The translations under genes were made by a program, and so were the position numbers. A DNA stretch of 63,359 nt from contig NC_049982.1 of the NCBI RefSeq assembly GCF_000003815.2, forward strand, positions 8,612,230-8,675,588, in the 5' to 3' direction. Under the pieces are notes generated by a model. It searched no databases. It saw nothing but the letters and a program-made list of their open reading frames with translations, and was not told where the DNA came from. Source of the stretch: Branchiostoma floridae (lineage: Eukaryota > Chordata > Leptocardii > Amphioxiformes > Branchiostomatidae). Positions 11,690 to 24,081 of this stretch are shown piece by piece. Each line of letters begins with the position of its first letter. Position 1 is the stretch's first letter.

Positions 11690-12070
11690 GGTCACTAATT
11701 AACTAATTAAAGTCATAAATGAACATATTAGAAAGGGTCGGGCTAAGATTGCACCACAGCCGGACACCTTTATCGGTTATGAATAAGGTGAAAGCCCAGT
11801 TGACGTTTTGATACAGGTTTGTGGGTTGGAGTACATCAATTTTATTAGATTGTAGAATTTACCGCCCTGAGCTGAGTACATTGTACCGTAGACCTTCACG
11901 CCAAACACAATCGAAAGCTTTCCGAAAGTCTACGAAGCATGCAAAAGGGCGCTTATTGGTGTTTAGATATTAGTGTGTGGAAGACAAAGAGGTTACCATT
12001 ATTCCTAAAGTTTTTTTCTGAAGCCAGTCTGGTTTTGAGAAACGATGTTATTTTCATTTACTATATAGGT
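11690..12070 (-). pseudogene. LINE reverse-transcriptase fragment
   Basis: Minus-strand translation shows, in order, NQTGFRK, NLFVFHTLI, CFVDFRKAFDCVW (RT motif A of non-LTR elements), KFYNLIKLMYSNP, KTSTGLS and NLSP, spread over shifted frames and stops. It is a dead piece of a LINE. It lies inside about 750 bp of extra DNA separating the first exon of copy 1 from its conserved upstream block; this DNA is absent from copies 2 and 3. Confidence 0.75.
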
Positions 12071-12317
12071 AGCTAGTAAGCCGTGTGTTAATTACAGTGG
12101 CAGCTTATAACAGGAATTACCCGGTAATTATTTGGCTTACTCGCCATTGTTGGGGGAGATAACCGGATGAAAGGAGTAAATTGAACAGTTTGGTCAGTAG
12201 ACAAGGATATTAGAAGCACATTTTAGCATTGAGAATTAAGTCACTGCCAGAAGCTTTGTTATTCTTTAGTTGTGTGATCGCTTGTATGATTTATTGTTTA
12301 TCTAAGACGGTATCTAA

Positions 12318-12440
12318 CAATAGCGGAGTAAATTTGCTCTACCCACGGAGTGTACACAGGGGCATCAAACGCGTTGCCATGGATGACGACAGCATTACCG
12401 CTGACCTCACTTTAGTTCATATCTGACATTTTGGCTAAAA
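12318..12440 (-). promoter_or_regulatory. Conserved upstream block, copy 1
   Basis: The block starting AATAGCGGAGTAAATTTGCT and ending TTTTGGCTAAAA is shared with 23951-24081 and, partly, 35207-35350. It sits upstream of the first coding exon in each copy. Non-coding conservation suggests a promoter or 5' untranslated exon, though it may only reflect recent duplication. No TATA box is evident. Confidence 0.45.
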
Positions 12441-13405
12441 GCCCAACACATTTTACCTTTCTTTTTTTCGAAAAAGTCCATCTACACCTCACAAGCACTT
12501 AATTGTTAACTACTTGATTGATAAGCATCACCCAAACACTCCTCAATAGTTAATATTTTAGCCAACAATAAACTGCTACATAGCTATATATATATATACT
12601 AGTGTTGTAATATAGTCGTTGTGAAGAGGATCAAATTGCCAAAACGTATAGTTTATATAATCAAAGATTCAACACAGTGTATTTGACATGATTTATGTAA
12701 TATCTAACATAAGATCAGCTGTATTTTTGCTCGTCAAACCGGTTCACACCTACCTCTATCGGCTATCACAGGTAAATCCTCTTGTTTCTAAGCCGTTTTC
12801 ACGTTTCACGTTTCCTGCATGTGTGAGCAGAGGAACCCGAAGCTGCCGCCATCCACTATTACTAAGAGCACGATTACAGAATGTGATATCTCTACATAAC
12901 CACACAGTGCCGGTCCGCCAGACAATTCATTAGAAATTCAAAATGGCGGCAAAGGTAAGGTTTACCTGGTCGTCATGGATAGGTCAAAGTTGAGTGTCTC
13001 AGTCTGTGATCTCTGTCTGATGACGTCAGAAGGCTTGAACCGTATACAGTGAAACGTGAAATGTCATTATGTTGCCTAACCACTGGGCCGACCCGAGACA
13101 GAGTAGAGAATGTGACCTATGTGTAATTGTTTACCTTTTCACACGCCAGTGCTTCGCTGTGACACGCCCAAAGGTTACCGAGCATGAATAATGCATAAGT
13201 TGCGATATAGGGCCGCAGTTGTAGCATAGCGGCCTCCTACGTTAAACTATTAAGGCACCAGTACTAGTAAACCACGCTATATCTTGACTTGATTTGAAGA
13301 CATGACGATGATTTTGCAGCTTAAGATCCTCCTGCGATGTGTCAGCAAATGTAAAAACCATCTGGACAAAAACCCATACAGCAACAGATTTATAATACCA
13401 AATTA
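12441..13405. other. Intergenic spacer between copy 1 and copy 2
   Basis: This spacer holds AT-rich DNA with a short TA run near 12590, then from about 12951 the same duplicated 3' flank seen at 966-1480 (GGTTTACCTGGT, TGACGTCAGAAG, ATAATGCATAAGTTGCGAT). No gene is visible on either strand. Confidence 0.6.
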
Positions 13406-13414
13406 GTTTATTTC

Positions 13415-13420
13415 TTTATT
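13415..13420 (-). promoter_or_regulatory. Poly(A) signal of TIR gene copy 2
   Basis: AATAAA on the minus strand lies about 110 bp after the stop at 13531, in the context conserved with copies 1 and 3. A second overlapping motif lies at 13407-13412. Confidence 0.7.
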
Positions 13421-13530
13421 TACATTCAAATATAATCATAAAAGTACAAACGTAATCTGGAAATATTTCCAGCATGTGTCAACCTCAATATTGCAATCTT
13501 ATTATCATCTGCACAAATATCATATACGTA

Positions 13531-13764
13531 TCATAATATGGAACAGGTTTTGGACTTTTTCTTCAACTTTTTGTCAGAATTATTTTCGGCGTGTTCCACG
13601 TTGCCGCTGGGTGCTGGCTGTACGTTTTGTGTAGTCTTCGCTGTCTTCTCGTTTGGAACATTTCTCACAACGGGCTTTGGATGTGGCAAGTCCTCTGTTT
13701 TGTTGTTTCCACTTGCATTGAGTGAGCCATCTGTTTCCTTTGAATCTTCGTCATCTTTTTCGTT
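13531..13764 (-). other. Copy 2: acidic tail exon with polybasic CaaX box
   Basis: Same length as in copy 1 (234 nt). It ends [14 protein letters not shown] and stop. Basic residues and the CSIL box are conserved although the acidic part has diverged, which argues that the terminus is under selection. Confidence 0.8.
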
Positions 13765-16700
13765 CTAAGGACACAACAAAAAGTCGAGATGTCATTTTCA
13801 GACTCAAGCTGGTAATCTTCTGTGTTCTTATACTCAATATCTTTTGATTGCACAAATCTTAACAATTATCTTGCTACTCGATATCAGGCTGTAAAGGTTG
13901 TAAATTCACAAGATCACTAGAATTATAAACTACATTCTGGGAGGCAATAATTCATACTGTGTACAAATAGACAAATATATCCACGAATGCTTATACCGTA
14001 GAACCAATAGTGTAAATGACATGCTAGACCCTATATGTTGATTCATTCATACCTATAGATATCCATATATACATGTACATGTTATACATGTAGACCTTAC
14101 GAAAGTCGCCGTACTTTTGTCGTGTTGGTGATAAAGATTATGTATCTTAACGGCGAATCGCGTTAATAACGTCATCTATAATGCTATAGACCGTAGTATA
14201 TATCGGATACGTCCTAGTAGGCTACTTTATATAATCAAATAATAATAGCAGACTCTTAATCATCTATAATGATACCGGTGTAAGTTATAAGATACAAAAA
14301 GTGATTAGAAATATGATACATTTACCAATGTGTAATGTTAATGCCATTTTAGTGTTTATTGAGAGTCTTTTTACTTTCTAACCCTTACAGTTTCTACCGC
14401 AACTGTCTGTGTGTCCGTTGGTGTTTTTGTCGCGAGTGGTTGAGAAATGGAATGCTCAGGATTCGGGGTGGCGTGGATGGACACCTGTTGCACCAGCTCT
14501 TCAAATTTGGCACCGTCCCAGTCGTTCTGTTTGCAAGACAAGGAGGAAAGCGATTATTCATTCTTGACAAAAGTAGATTGTGTCAATTTTACAGAGCAAA
14601 CACATCTCATATGTAAGATAATCCATAATTTCTTCATTGTTTCACGCAAACATTAACTGTACCTGAGTGCGTTCATCCCTGCAGTCGATGTACAACAGTT
14701 CTGTGAACGCCATGCTCATGGGGCCCTCTGGCGGCCAGGACGTGTTCTGCAGTAGCAGAGGCACTATGGGCTTGCGCAATGCGTCAGCGAGGCTGACCTC
14801 CCTTCGGCAGTTCGCGGAGAGCGTGTATTTTGGAGTGACACAGGAAACAACAACCTACACCAAAAAGTAATTGCAATATGTTTGATATGGAAAAGAACAC
14901 ATACATCAAGGAGACTGAGCCAAGAAAGACCAGTACACTGGAGTCATTCCGTACATAATTTTAGGCAAAAAGAATACCAAAAGCTTGAAGAACTATTTCT
15001 AGTTTCTCGTATGTTTTTGTCTTATTGCAGCTCATTGATTATGCCAATAAAGCTTTGACTAACATTACATGCGTCAATTGATCACAGTAGTACGGCCAAT
15101 ACACACCAACACAAACAAACAGACAAACGGTAAACAAAACCCCTTAAACGGAGTAGAAAATCCAACTCACGGTTGAGACAATTGTGAAAACAGAGAATAT
15201 CGTCACCTTGGCACTCCTGATGCCCTTGTCAATCTTGCCGTACAGCGCATCTCCTCCTCCCATCTGCTGTATGTCCATCCAACAGGTGAAACCTTGTGAC
15301 GTCAGCTGGCTGTACAGGGCCTTCACCTGCGGCTGGTGACCCCACTGGTAGGACAGGAACACTTCCGGGTTCACCACAGGCTCTTCTTCCTGACGAAATA
15401 TACAAATTTTGTGTCATTACCCTGTTCTTCTCAAAGTGAGAGTAGGTCTAGGTGTAGGTATAGATCAGTTCAGTATTGCTTTTGTTCGCAAACTAGCAAG
15501 ATACTCAGATACAACCTACGCTCTCAAAGCTCTTACGAGGAACAAGAAACCCTCATTTGTACACTTACGAAAACGAGGGACTTTGGATGAACCTTTCACT
15601 GTATGGGAGGATTGACAGGATTTATTACTTCGAAAACTTAAGTTATTAGATCCACGAGCTGACAAACCTTTTCCTCAACTGGCATGCTCTGCGTCTTTTC
15701 CTTCTTTTCAGACTTGCTCTTTGTATTGCTGTCTTTCTCCTCCTTTTTCACAACGCTTGGTGTCCAATTCCTGTATTCTGTAGCACGATCCAAACATATT
15801 CTGATACGTTAGTGAGCCCAAAAGATATTTCTAATTCCTAGTATTGGATAGAAGATATGTACAAAATGAATATGTATTTAGCAGTTGCCTTGCTTTTTGT
15901 AGACATTGAACAATCTAAGATATAGAGAAAGATGAGAAGCAAAAGTCTGCGACTCTGAATATACCAAAACGACTGGTATGAATAGCCTTTTTTATGCTCA
16001 GTGCAAGGCCGCTCAGACCACTTCTAGGCACTGAACTAGCGCTCACTGTCGCAGCATCTCTCCTCCCTAGGCCAGAAACATCAAGCTTAGGCAAGCTCGA
16101 CCGACTCTATAGGCCAAGCAGGGGTTACGAAGGCTGCCCGGAAAAATACCCTACCCAGTCAAGATACATTACTCATTAGACTGACTTGTACAATGTGACA
16201 TGTCTATGTATACATTTAACCTACCATCAGTGATGAGGCTCTGGTCCGGCGCAGCATAATAGGCCAGCTGTCCCAACAACTCGTAGAGGCTGGAATCAGG
16301 CCAGAATTTACCGGAACTGGAACTGGCACCGTGAAACATGATGTACAGAAGCTGGAAAGCACAAGGGATTACTTAAACAAAAGATGTGGCTCAATGATGT
16401 AAAGGAGTTAACAAATATGCTTCGAATAATTAGCAACGATAGAGTTTAACGACATTTGCATTTTCACGTACCTGAGAAAAAATCATGCTCATGGATCCCG
16501 GCGGCGGCCAGGGCGTGTTCTCCACCAGGAGGGGGATGATGGGTTTGTTCAGCAGGTTCGCCAGGTTGATCTGGATGGAAGATGAAGGAGATATTCATAG
16601 AATATTCAATTCACCGGAACTATGTGTTATAACAAGTAAACAAGTACATTTTGCACCATTCACTAGGATTTTGATGTACAAACCATCATCAGTGTTGTAC

Positions 16701-19700
16701 CAACTGACCTCATGATTACAGTTGGTGGATTCTGCGTACTTGGGCGTGACCATGGCCAGAACAACCTTAGCTCCCCGCATGCCCTTGTCTATCTTCGCGT
16801 ACAGCTGGTCTCCTCCACCCATTTGTCCTGTCATGAAAACAGTTGAATCCTGAATATGCAAAATGTAACGCAGATGAAGGCATATCTGTGCATTCAAATA
16901 TCTACTGAAATATGACATGTGGAATGGGTAACCTTACCGATATCCATCCAGCTCTCGTACCCAGCCATCTGCAGATGTTCCTTGATGAGTTTGACCTGGT
17001 CCTGAATGTCCCACTGGTAGCTGATGAAGATAGGAGGCGGGTTTGTGGGCTCATCAGCCGCTGGCTTAGGTACAGCTGCGCCTACAGCAAAGATTACGCC
17101 AGGGTAAGATTGATAAGATAATTTACCCATTCGTAAATAATTTTTCTTATCATTATTACATAAGTAGAAAGTATCATCGTCACTTTCACAATAGATAACT
17201 GTAACGATACACTATTTCTGTTATAGAATTAGCATGTATGAATCAAGGTTGACGAAGAAATGCACAGCGCTTTGAAAATTGAAAGATATATTATATTTCT
17301 CTTACCTGCTTCCTCCATGGCGGTCTCGATGATTTCCGCGGCGTCTGTCCGGCCCATCTCCTGTAGGGACTTCAGCACGGCGTATGTGGCCTCGCTGCTG
17401 CGGTGGGTGTTGTACCTGAACCCCAAAGAACAAGGCATTCACGTCCAGTAATGGATCAACCATGGATCTTACTTCACGGTTTTGACATTTATTTGGCTAG
17501 GTTAAGTTAACTACAGATAACTTGGGTGTAAAGGGCGCTGTGTAGTCATCAGTTTAGCAGACAAGCAAATATTATATTGGAAATTTACCATTCGTTGAGC
17601 ATGGCCATAGTCGGGTCGGCGTTGGTAGCCCAGGCCCGGATGTCCTCGGGCCCGTAGCCGAGGCGAACCGCCAGGAACCTCCAGTCATAGTCACCTTCCT
17701 CATTCATCAACAGGGACACGTCACGGGACCACGCAGGGGCAGCACTGAGGGTCTGGCAATTCATATCAAACATGATTAGTAGCAAGATCAGATTACCAAG
17801 TTATTTCGCTTTACCTGTATTATGTTAAAGGTTTCTTCGCAGTAATCTAAATACTCATGATGATGCCCTGCGTGAACATGCAGCGCGTCTGCATCTTGTA
17901 CTGACCAGTTGCGTATCTTTAATGAGTGTCAAGCTAATTGCATTTTAACAGACCTTCCACATTACATACCTTGTGGTCTATCTCCTCCACTTTCTCCACC
18001 GTCTCGTCCACCACGTGCTCCAGCTCCGTCAGCTTCTCTCCCTGCTGCTGAACGTCCTCCTTCACCTCCCCCAGCTGCTGCTGCTGGTCCGACACGTCAT
18101 CCTCAAGGTCTTCAACCTGCGCAAGGATAAAGTTATTCTTTCATCACCAGGCCCATTCTGTGGTAGGGAATGGTTGCGTGCATTGGGAAAAGACTACGAT
18201 GACTTACCGTATGAACACAGATTGATATCTAGTGTATTAATTCGTTCATTCAAACCCTGTAGTCTAGTGTAGATATGGCGAAGGAGATGGGTGATCTATG
18301 GTTTTATTACGTATTAAGTAGATAGATCAATTGCTCGCTACGTAACATTGGTTTGATTTAGAAATTAAAAGCTTGTTGTGACATTCCTACCCTTTTCTCT
18401 GTGTGTGTAACTCGTTGGTCCAGCTTGTCAACTTCCTCTTTTTGCTCTTTGATGTCCTGGTCCAAATTCCTCAGGCTGCAAGAACAGGCAACATTCGGTC
18501 ATCATAATCAGGAAATATTCATTTTGGTATAGATGAATAGCAAATACGAAGATACAACTTTTGAGTATCGCATTAGATGTGAAAACGAGGATTGAATCAT
18601 GTAATCGCCCAAATATTTTCTGTCAACGAACCTTCTATCATCAAGATAGTCCAGCATGCCTTGGGCCATGTCAGCAACGCCAGTTTGGCTGCTCTTCAGC
18701 AAAGCTTCGATGTTCCTCCTCCGCTTCTCCAACACGGACTTGTACCGGCCGCCTACGGTCTTCATGAACATCAGGACAGAGCTTTGGTACGTAGCATCAC
18801 CTGTTGTAAGCTTGTCCGTCAACAGGGCCATAACTCGCTCTGCGTACTCCTGTGTATTGGAATAGAAAGGCATAAACAATTTTTTTAAAATCTGATTCTG
18901 GCGAACGAATGTGGTACTTAGTGATCACGGTTACGAAATTTGCATTTGTCAACCAATACTCTTACGATGGTATCATGGAACTTAATTTATCATTTGCAGA
19001 ACCAAATTGTCTATTGTGACCACAGGATTGCATGCATGTTATGTAATGTACCCACAATACCGGTGGATTCAATAATATATATTGATAACACGTTAGGCAC
19101 CTACTGGCCGCAAATACACCCGATGTATTATATAATTTATTAGGTATTATCATATAGCCAGGCGCCGCGGACCAATCAGAAGGCCCCGTTCCACGTTGGT
19201 TATGACGCCATAACACGTAGATTCAGGCCAGGCAGGTGGGTATCGCTCCCCTGATTGGTCAGAATGAATCGACACCGGCACCGGTGTCGATTTGCATCGA
19301 CACTGGTGTGCAGTCCATGTTAGAGTTAATCCAAACATTATTACTGTTCACATTCCTTCAAATTTATTGAATATGTACAACTATAACTTAGGATTGAATA
19401 GCAACACACTTGTCCCAGCAGAAGGGAATTTGTCATTATGTCAAGCCTTGGAAGTCTTGAATAAAGGATGTATGTATTATAAAGGAATTTGTTGCTTAAA
19501 TGGGTCAGTTTGTGTAGGCTATATGATAACGTTAATGCCCCGCCTTATCCTCGGTGTATATGGTGAGATAATNNNNNNNNNNNNNNNNNNNNNNNNNNNN
19601 NNNNNNNNNNNNNNNNNNNNNNNNNNNNNNNNNNNNNNNNNNNNNNNNNNNNNNNNNNNNNNNNNNNNNNNNNNNNNNNNNNNNNNNNNNNNNNNNNNNN

Positions 19701-22700
19701 NNNNNNNNNNNNNNNNNNNNNNNNNNNNNNNNNNNNNNNNNNNNNNNNNNNNNNNNNNNNNNNNNNNNNNNNNNNNNNNNNNNNNNNNNNNNNNNNNNNN
19801 NNNNNNNNNNNNNNNNNNNNNNNNNNNNNNNNNNNNNNNNNNNNNNNNNNNNNNNNNNNNNNNNNNNNNNNNNNNNNNNNNNNNNNNNNNNNNNNNNNNN
19901 NNNNNNNNNNNNNNNNNNNNNNNNNNNNNNNNNNNNNNNNNNNNNNNNNNNNNNNNNNNNNNNNNNNNNNNNNNNNNNNNNNNNNNNNNNNNNNNNNNNN
20001 NNNNNNNNNNNNNNNNNNNNNNNNNNNNNNNNNNNNNNNNNNNNNNNNNNNNNNNNNNNNNNNNNNNNNNNNNNNNNNNNNNNNNNNNNNNNNNNNNNNN
20101 NNNNNNNNNNNNNNNNNNNNNNNNNNNNNNNNNNNNNNNNNNNNNNNNNNNNNNNNNNNNNNNNNNNNNNNNNNNNNNNNNNNNNNNNNNNNNNNNNNNN
20201 NNNNNNNCTCACCATATACACCTCGGGCCGGGGCATTAACCCTTTATTGTTGATTCCACTAACCTCGTTATATAAGCCTATGATAGACTCAACCTCGTAA
20301 ATGAAGTAGCACATCATCGGTTGGGACTTGTACACCTTTTCTAACGTGTCAATCTTGTCCAGGAATGATTTGGTGTCGTGCTTGCAGAGCTCTTTCATGG
20401 TTTGTAGTGCATATGACATAGAGGACATGTTGTCGAAACCCTCTTCCAACTTTTCTGCATATGGCATGAGCATCTGCAAATGAGAGGAATACACCATCAT
20501 TTAGTTGGGACTAATCAAGTACTTCGTTCTTGAAGATGTGCTTTACATTGTCAGAAGAGTAAGGGCCACATTTCCTTTCCCCAATGCCTTATGTTACAAC
20601 CTGACGATACATGCACTTACATGTGGCTCAGTCTTTGACATCTCATGGAAAAGGTGGTAGAAGCCGTAATGACTGTCAGCAGACACGTCGTCCATCTTCT
20701 CCACTATTTCAGGGAGACGTTTTTTGAACGGTTCAGGGTTGTGCTTGTACACGGCCGGCAGCACATCTGGGTTGATAAACGAAGATATTCATTAGTTCAT
20801 TCCCTTGCAAGATAGATTTTTCAAAGAAAGGTAAAAGAAAGTAAACTTTTTATATTAATGATTCTGCGGACGGTAATGCTCCAATAAAGTTCCAATAAAA
20901 TTTGATCGATTAAAAAGGCACGTGCGTGTGGGTGGGTGACAATTAATAACACATTGATCAATAAACCACAATTTTACTGACTAGCTATTTCATTGGCATC
21001 TGTGTTGATGAAGGTATCCAGGAGCGGGTCTGCGTGTGGAGCCAGCACCTCCCCCTGCTGCAGGAACATGTTGACGTAACTGGACAGGCTCATCTGCTCG
21101 GACACTTCTTCGTTGCCAAGGAGTCGGATGAATCCAGGCATCACAAGCATCAGATGCTCAGGGTTACTCATGTTCTGTGTTTATAATCTTTCGTTAGCAC
21201 TCTTTAAAATGAAGTCTCGACAATCATTTTCCTTGGAAGACGATTTCTTTCATTTGATACATAGTTGATTTGATTCCAAATTGGACATCATCGTAACTCT
21301 ACAATATGTTGCTGATGTATATGGCGCTTAAATATATTTTTTGATAGCTTTATTAGTTCCAATAGAATAAGAGCGCTTGCATTTTCAATTGACGTGCATG
21401 GAAATCAATAGAAATCATACATATAAAAATGATGCAATAAAAGTTATCATAGAAAAAGAGGAAATACCTTGCTGAGGAAATTTGCCAACGAGACCCTGAT
21501 GGCCATGCCGTAGACAGTTTCCCGGTCCGGCTGGTCTTCTTTGTACAGCTCCTTCTCTGAGCAGTAGTTGATAATCTCTGATAACGTTTTCACATTCTCT
21601 GTACTTTTTGCACATCTAAAAAACAGAAAAAAAAAACATATTCCTGAATAGGTATGATCCTGGATCCTCATGCTTCTGTCGTGCGTTACTATCACCAAAA
21701 CAACACGCAAATCCGCACCTATAATCGTTGTATAACTTACAAGTCGTCGCATAAGATACAAGAATAACAAAGTAAAAACAGTTTGATTTTAGAACAAATA
21801 AATAAAGCTTACTGTCGCATGATATTTAAGTGACATGACATTTTCTCAACCAGCAGGTCATGTTGAAAACAATTGACCAATAGCAACAAGTATTGCTTGG
21901 AAGCACCAGTTCAATAAGACATTCTTGTTGTTGCACTGTAACTTACTCAGCTAGATTCTGACATAGATTGGACGTAACTGCGATGGCAACTGTTGAGTTG
22001 GGATCAAATGTCTCCGATTTTATCATCTCGAAGTAGGCTATTAGCATACTCTTCGCCTCCGCATCGTTCGCCTTCATGGAATATAAAACCAGTTGTTAAC
22101 AGGACTTAAAGATACGCTTTCACACTACAATCTAGCGCCAATTAACTTTGAGGTAAAAAACGTATATGAGACAGAACATACTAATGTGTATTGCTAAAAA
22201 GTTTATATGATTCACTTACTCGAGTTGCTGTAACTCTTTAGATCTCACCTTGTTGAACATTTCTCGGATGCCATCAGCCCACGTCATTCCCTTGGCCAGG
22301 TGCAAATGTGTCTCCGTGCCTTTGTTCAGGGCGAACACAAGAAGATTCACCACGTTGGGTCTGATCTTCTTATGGCAAGTTCTGTACCAATGGGGTACAA
22401 CCAAAATGAATACGAATGAATGTTTATGCTAAATGAGTGTAGGAAGTGAGATATATATGACGAATGTAAACGAATGAAACTATTTTCAATGTAAGCTGCA
22501 GATGTTTAAAGTATATAGTGTCATTTTGACTTAAATGTACAAATGCAAATAACATCATTGGTTTTGTTGACGTGGCCATGGCATGGGTACTTAGATCTAA
22601 CCTAACTTTCTGTCTTAACCTTGATGGAAAAGGTCAATCTTCTCACACGACGATTTAGCTAGTATAATTCAATCGTCACCTACTTTGACCTCTCCAGCAG

Positions 22701-23553
22701 GTCTCTGACAGCATCATCCACCCGTGAGTTGTACCACCTGTTATCACCGTCCGCCTTCTCTTCGAGAATTCGGAACTTATCCAGAATCTCGCAAACTTCC
22801 TTCTCATGATCCTGTCAAAGGGATGCAGACTATTAAACGCATAACTAACATACAAAACAAAGGAATTGTTATTTTTCCTTTCATCCTTACAGAACATTCA
22901 GTTGAAAGCTAACTTTGATGTCCTTTATATAAATAACTTTGGCCATTCTGTCATTTTTACGACTTGTATAACTCAATTTCCAAGACATTCTAAACGATTT
23001 TGCAGGCATCAAACCATCATTGTAATTTTTCTTTCATCCTGTCATAAAATAATACTCCTGTAAAATTTTACCCTGCGTAGGAACAAACGTAATACAACAT
23101 ACCTTCCACTTGACCAAGTTGTCTCTTAAAACACTTTTGAAGGCTTCCAGATGTTGTGGTGTGGAACAATCCAGGCATGCGCACAGGAAATCCACCACGG
23201 AACGGAAAGCATTGCCATCTCTGCGACAAACATCAAAGTAGCTGGTGTTTTGAATTGATTGGAATCCAGCGTTTCCACATTCAACTGAATCTATACAGTA
23301 GGCCACCTATACCTAGCGATCTACAACATATTGGCAAACAAATGTCACGAGAAGATAAGCTGACGAAAACACACAGAACAGAACTCGAGGCAAACATTAG
23401 TGTTTTGCTTATCACGCATGCCCACGTGGTACGTGGCTAATGTGCTTGTGCATGGTCCCCGACTTACTTGTTCTTCGCAATCTCCTTCAAGTCTTCTTTT
23501 GTTTGTCGGATGTTCTTGACATCCTTGAACCAATCCGTGCCCAACTTGTCCAT
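13531..23553 (-). CDS. Melted-like/Death/TIR/TIR/CaaX protein, copy 2 (complete)
   Basis: A complete gene, 1118 residues by hand splicing. Exons: 23468-23553, 23103-23220, 22684-22811, 22249-22381, 21947-22071, 21468-21615, 20982-21174, 20621-20766, 20264-20473, 18632-18849, 18391-18475, 17970-18116, 17589-17752, 17306-17415, 16938-17081, 16709-16827, 16472-16570, 16225-16351, 15668-15777, 15207-15389, 14663-14854, 14389-14526, 13531-13764. All junctions are GT-AG and in phase; the sum is 3357 nt. Approximate domains: helical Melted-like 1-501, coiled coil 502-579, Death 580-670, TIR1 686-825, linker 834-870, TIR2 871-1041, acidic tail plus CaaX to 1118. It has no signal peptide or membrane segment, so it should be cytosolic or lipid-anchored. 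Likely role: oligomerising TIR effector or adaptor in immunity or cell death. The gap at 19573-20207 is intronic. The 42-nt microexon of copy 1 is absent. Confidence 0.88.
14389..15389 (-). other. Copy 2: TIR domain 2
   Basis: Three exons with [41 protein letters not shown] (candidate catalytic Glu about residue 950), [17 protein letters not shown] and [14 protein letters not shown]. It is clearly paralogous to TIR1 but more similar to TIR2 of the other gene copies, so the internal TIR duplication predates the gene triplication. Confidence 0.87.
16225..17081 (-). other. Copy 2: TIR domain 1
   Basis: Four exons encode a Pro-rich lead-in (TNPPP), then [13 protein letters not shown] (strand A), YESWMDI and QMGGGDQLY (BB-loop region), [35 protein letters not shown] and the helix [14 protein letters not shown]. 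The Glu of TNCNHE, about residue 758, falls at the last codon of exon 16709-16827 and aligns with the catalytic Glu of NADase TIRs. Confidence 0.88.
17306..18475 (-). other. Copy 2: coiled coil and Death domain
   Basis: Exons 18391-18475 and 17970-18116 form the coiled coil. The donor of the first is shifted by one base relative to copies 1 and 3 and the acceptor side compensates, so length stays at 85 nt and the end changes from EEK to EKR. Exons 17589-17752 and 17306-17415 encode an intact six-helix Death domain, ending [19 protein letters not shown]. Confidence 0.82.
18632..23553 (-). other. Copy 2: helical Melted/VEPH1-like N-terminal region
   Basis: Ten exons encode residues 1 to about 501. 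Recognisable anchors are [14 protein letters not shown] at the start, [46 protein letters not shown] and [14 protein letters not shown]. Exon lengths equal those of copy 3 except the first (86 versus 80 nt), so selection has kept the reading frame. Resemblance to Melted/VEPH1 is as described for copy 1. Confidence 0.65.
19536..20235. mobile_element. MITE with TTAA ends, mostly assembly gap
   Basis: TTAA sits at 19532-19535 and 20236-20239. Just inside are inverted ends beginning TGCCCCG and containing CGGTGTATATGGTGAG. The centre is 635 N (19573-20207). The TTAA duplication is typical of piggyBac-like elements, but the family is inferred only from ends. It lies in an intron of copy 2. Confidence 0.6.
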
Positions 23554-23950
23554 GTCACGTGGTCAGACACTGTGAAGGGAAGCGGAGACCATTAAAGTGA
23601 ATTATTTGTTGTTGACGAGTTTTTATCACACACATACCCCATCCACAACTGTGGAGAATGTTGATGTCACGAATAAGGAACAACGTCGACTCTATCGACA
23701 AAATAAAATACAGGTTAAAAAGAATTATCACGGAGTAAACCCATATTTTGAACTTTCTCCTATGCACAATGAAAATATTAGAACGCAAAAATAGACGTAG
23801 CTGTCATGGAAACCTGACCTCTCTAAGGCACACTCCTGCTTTATTATTCAACCGACAGCTAAGTACAGCATGTACCGTGAAGATTAAATTGTCTCAACCT
23901 AGGGCCAGACGAGACAAATACCATTCTGTGACCTCACCAAGGGCGACAAC

Positions 23951-24081
23951 AAATAGCGGAGTAAATTTGCTCTGCCCACGGAGTTTGAACACAGGGGCAT
24001 CGACCACGTTACCAGGGGTGACGACAGGGTCACCGCTGACCGCAGTTAACCTTAGTTTATGTCTTACATTTTGGCTAAAAA
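23951..24081 (-). promoter_or_regulatory. Conserved upstream block, copy 2
   Basis: Counterpart of 12318-12440, here about 400 bp upstream of the start codon. It continues directly from the shared segment ending near CATTCTGTGACCTCACCAA, showing the ancestral arrangement without the LINE-bearing insertion of copy 1. Confidence 0.45.

Noticed and set aside
17909-18130. Pro/Ala-rich plus-strand frames over 4787-5014, 17909-18130 and 29358-29618
   Set aside because: They are the antisense of the coiled-coil exons. The repeated composition comes from the Glu/Gln/Val codons on the minus strand.
19292-20500. Frames of more than 300 codons across 19573-20207
   Set aside because: They run through 635 N. 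The only real coding part is exon 20264-20473.
22220-22248. Extension of the copy 2 exon 22249-22381 to a second donor (GTAAGTG)
   Set aside because: It adds 29 nt and breaks the phase with exon 21947-22071. The donor at 22249 gives the 133-nt length conserved in the other copies.
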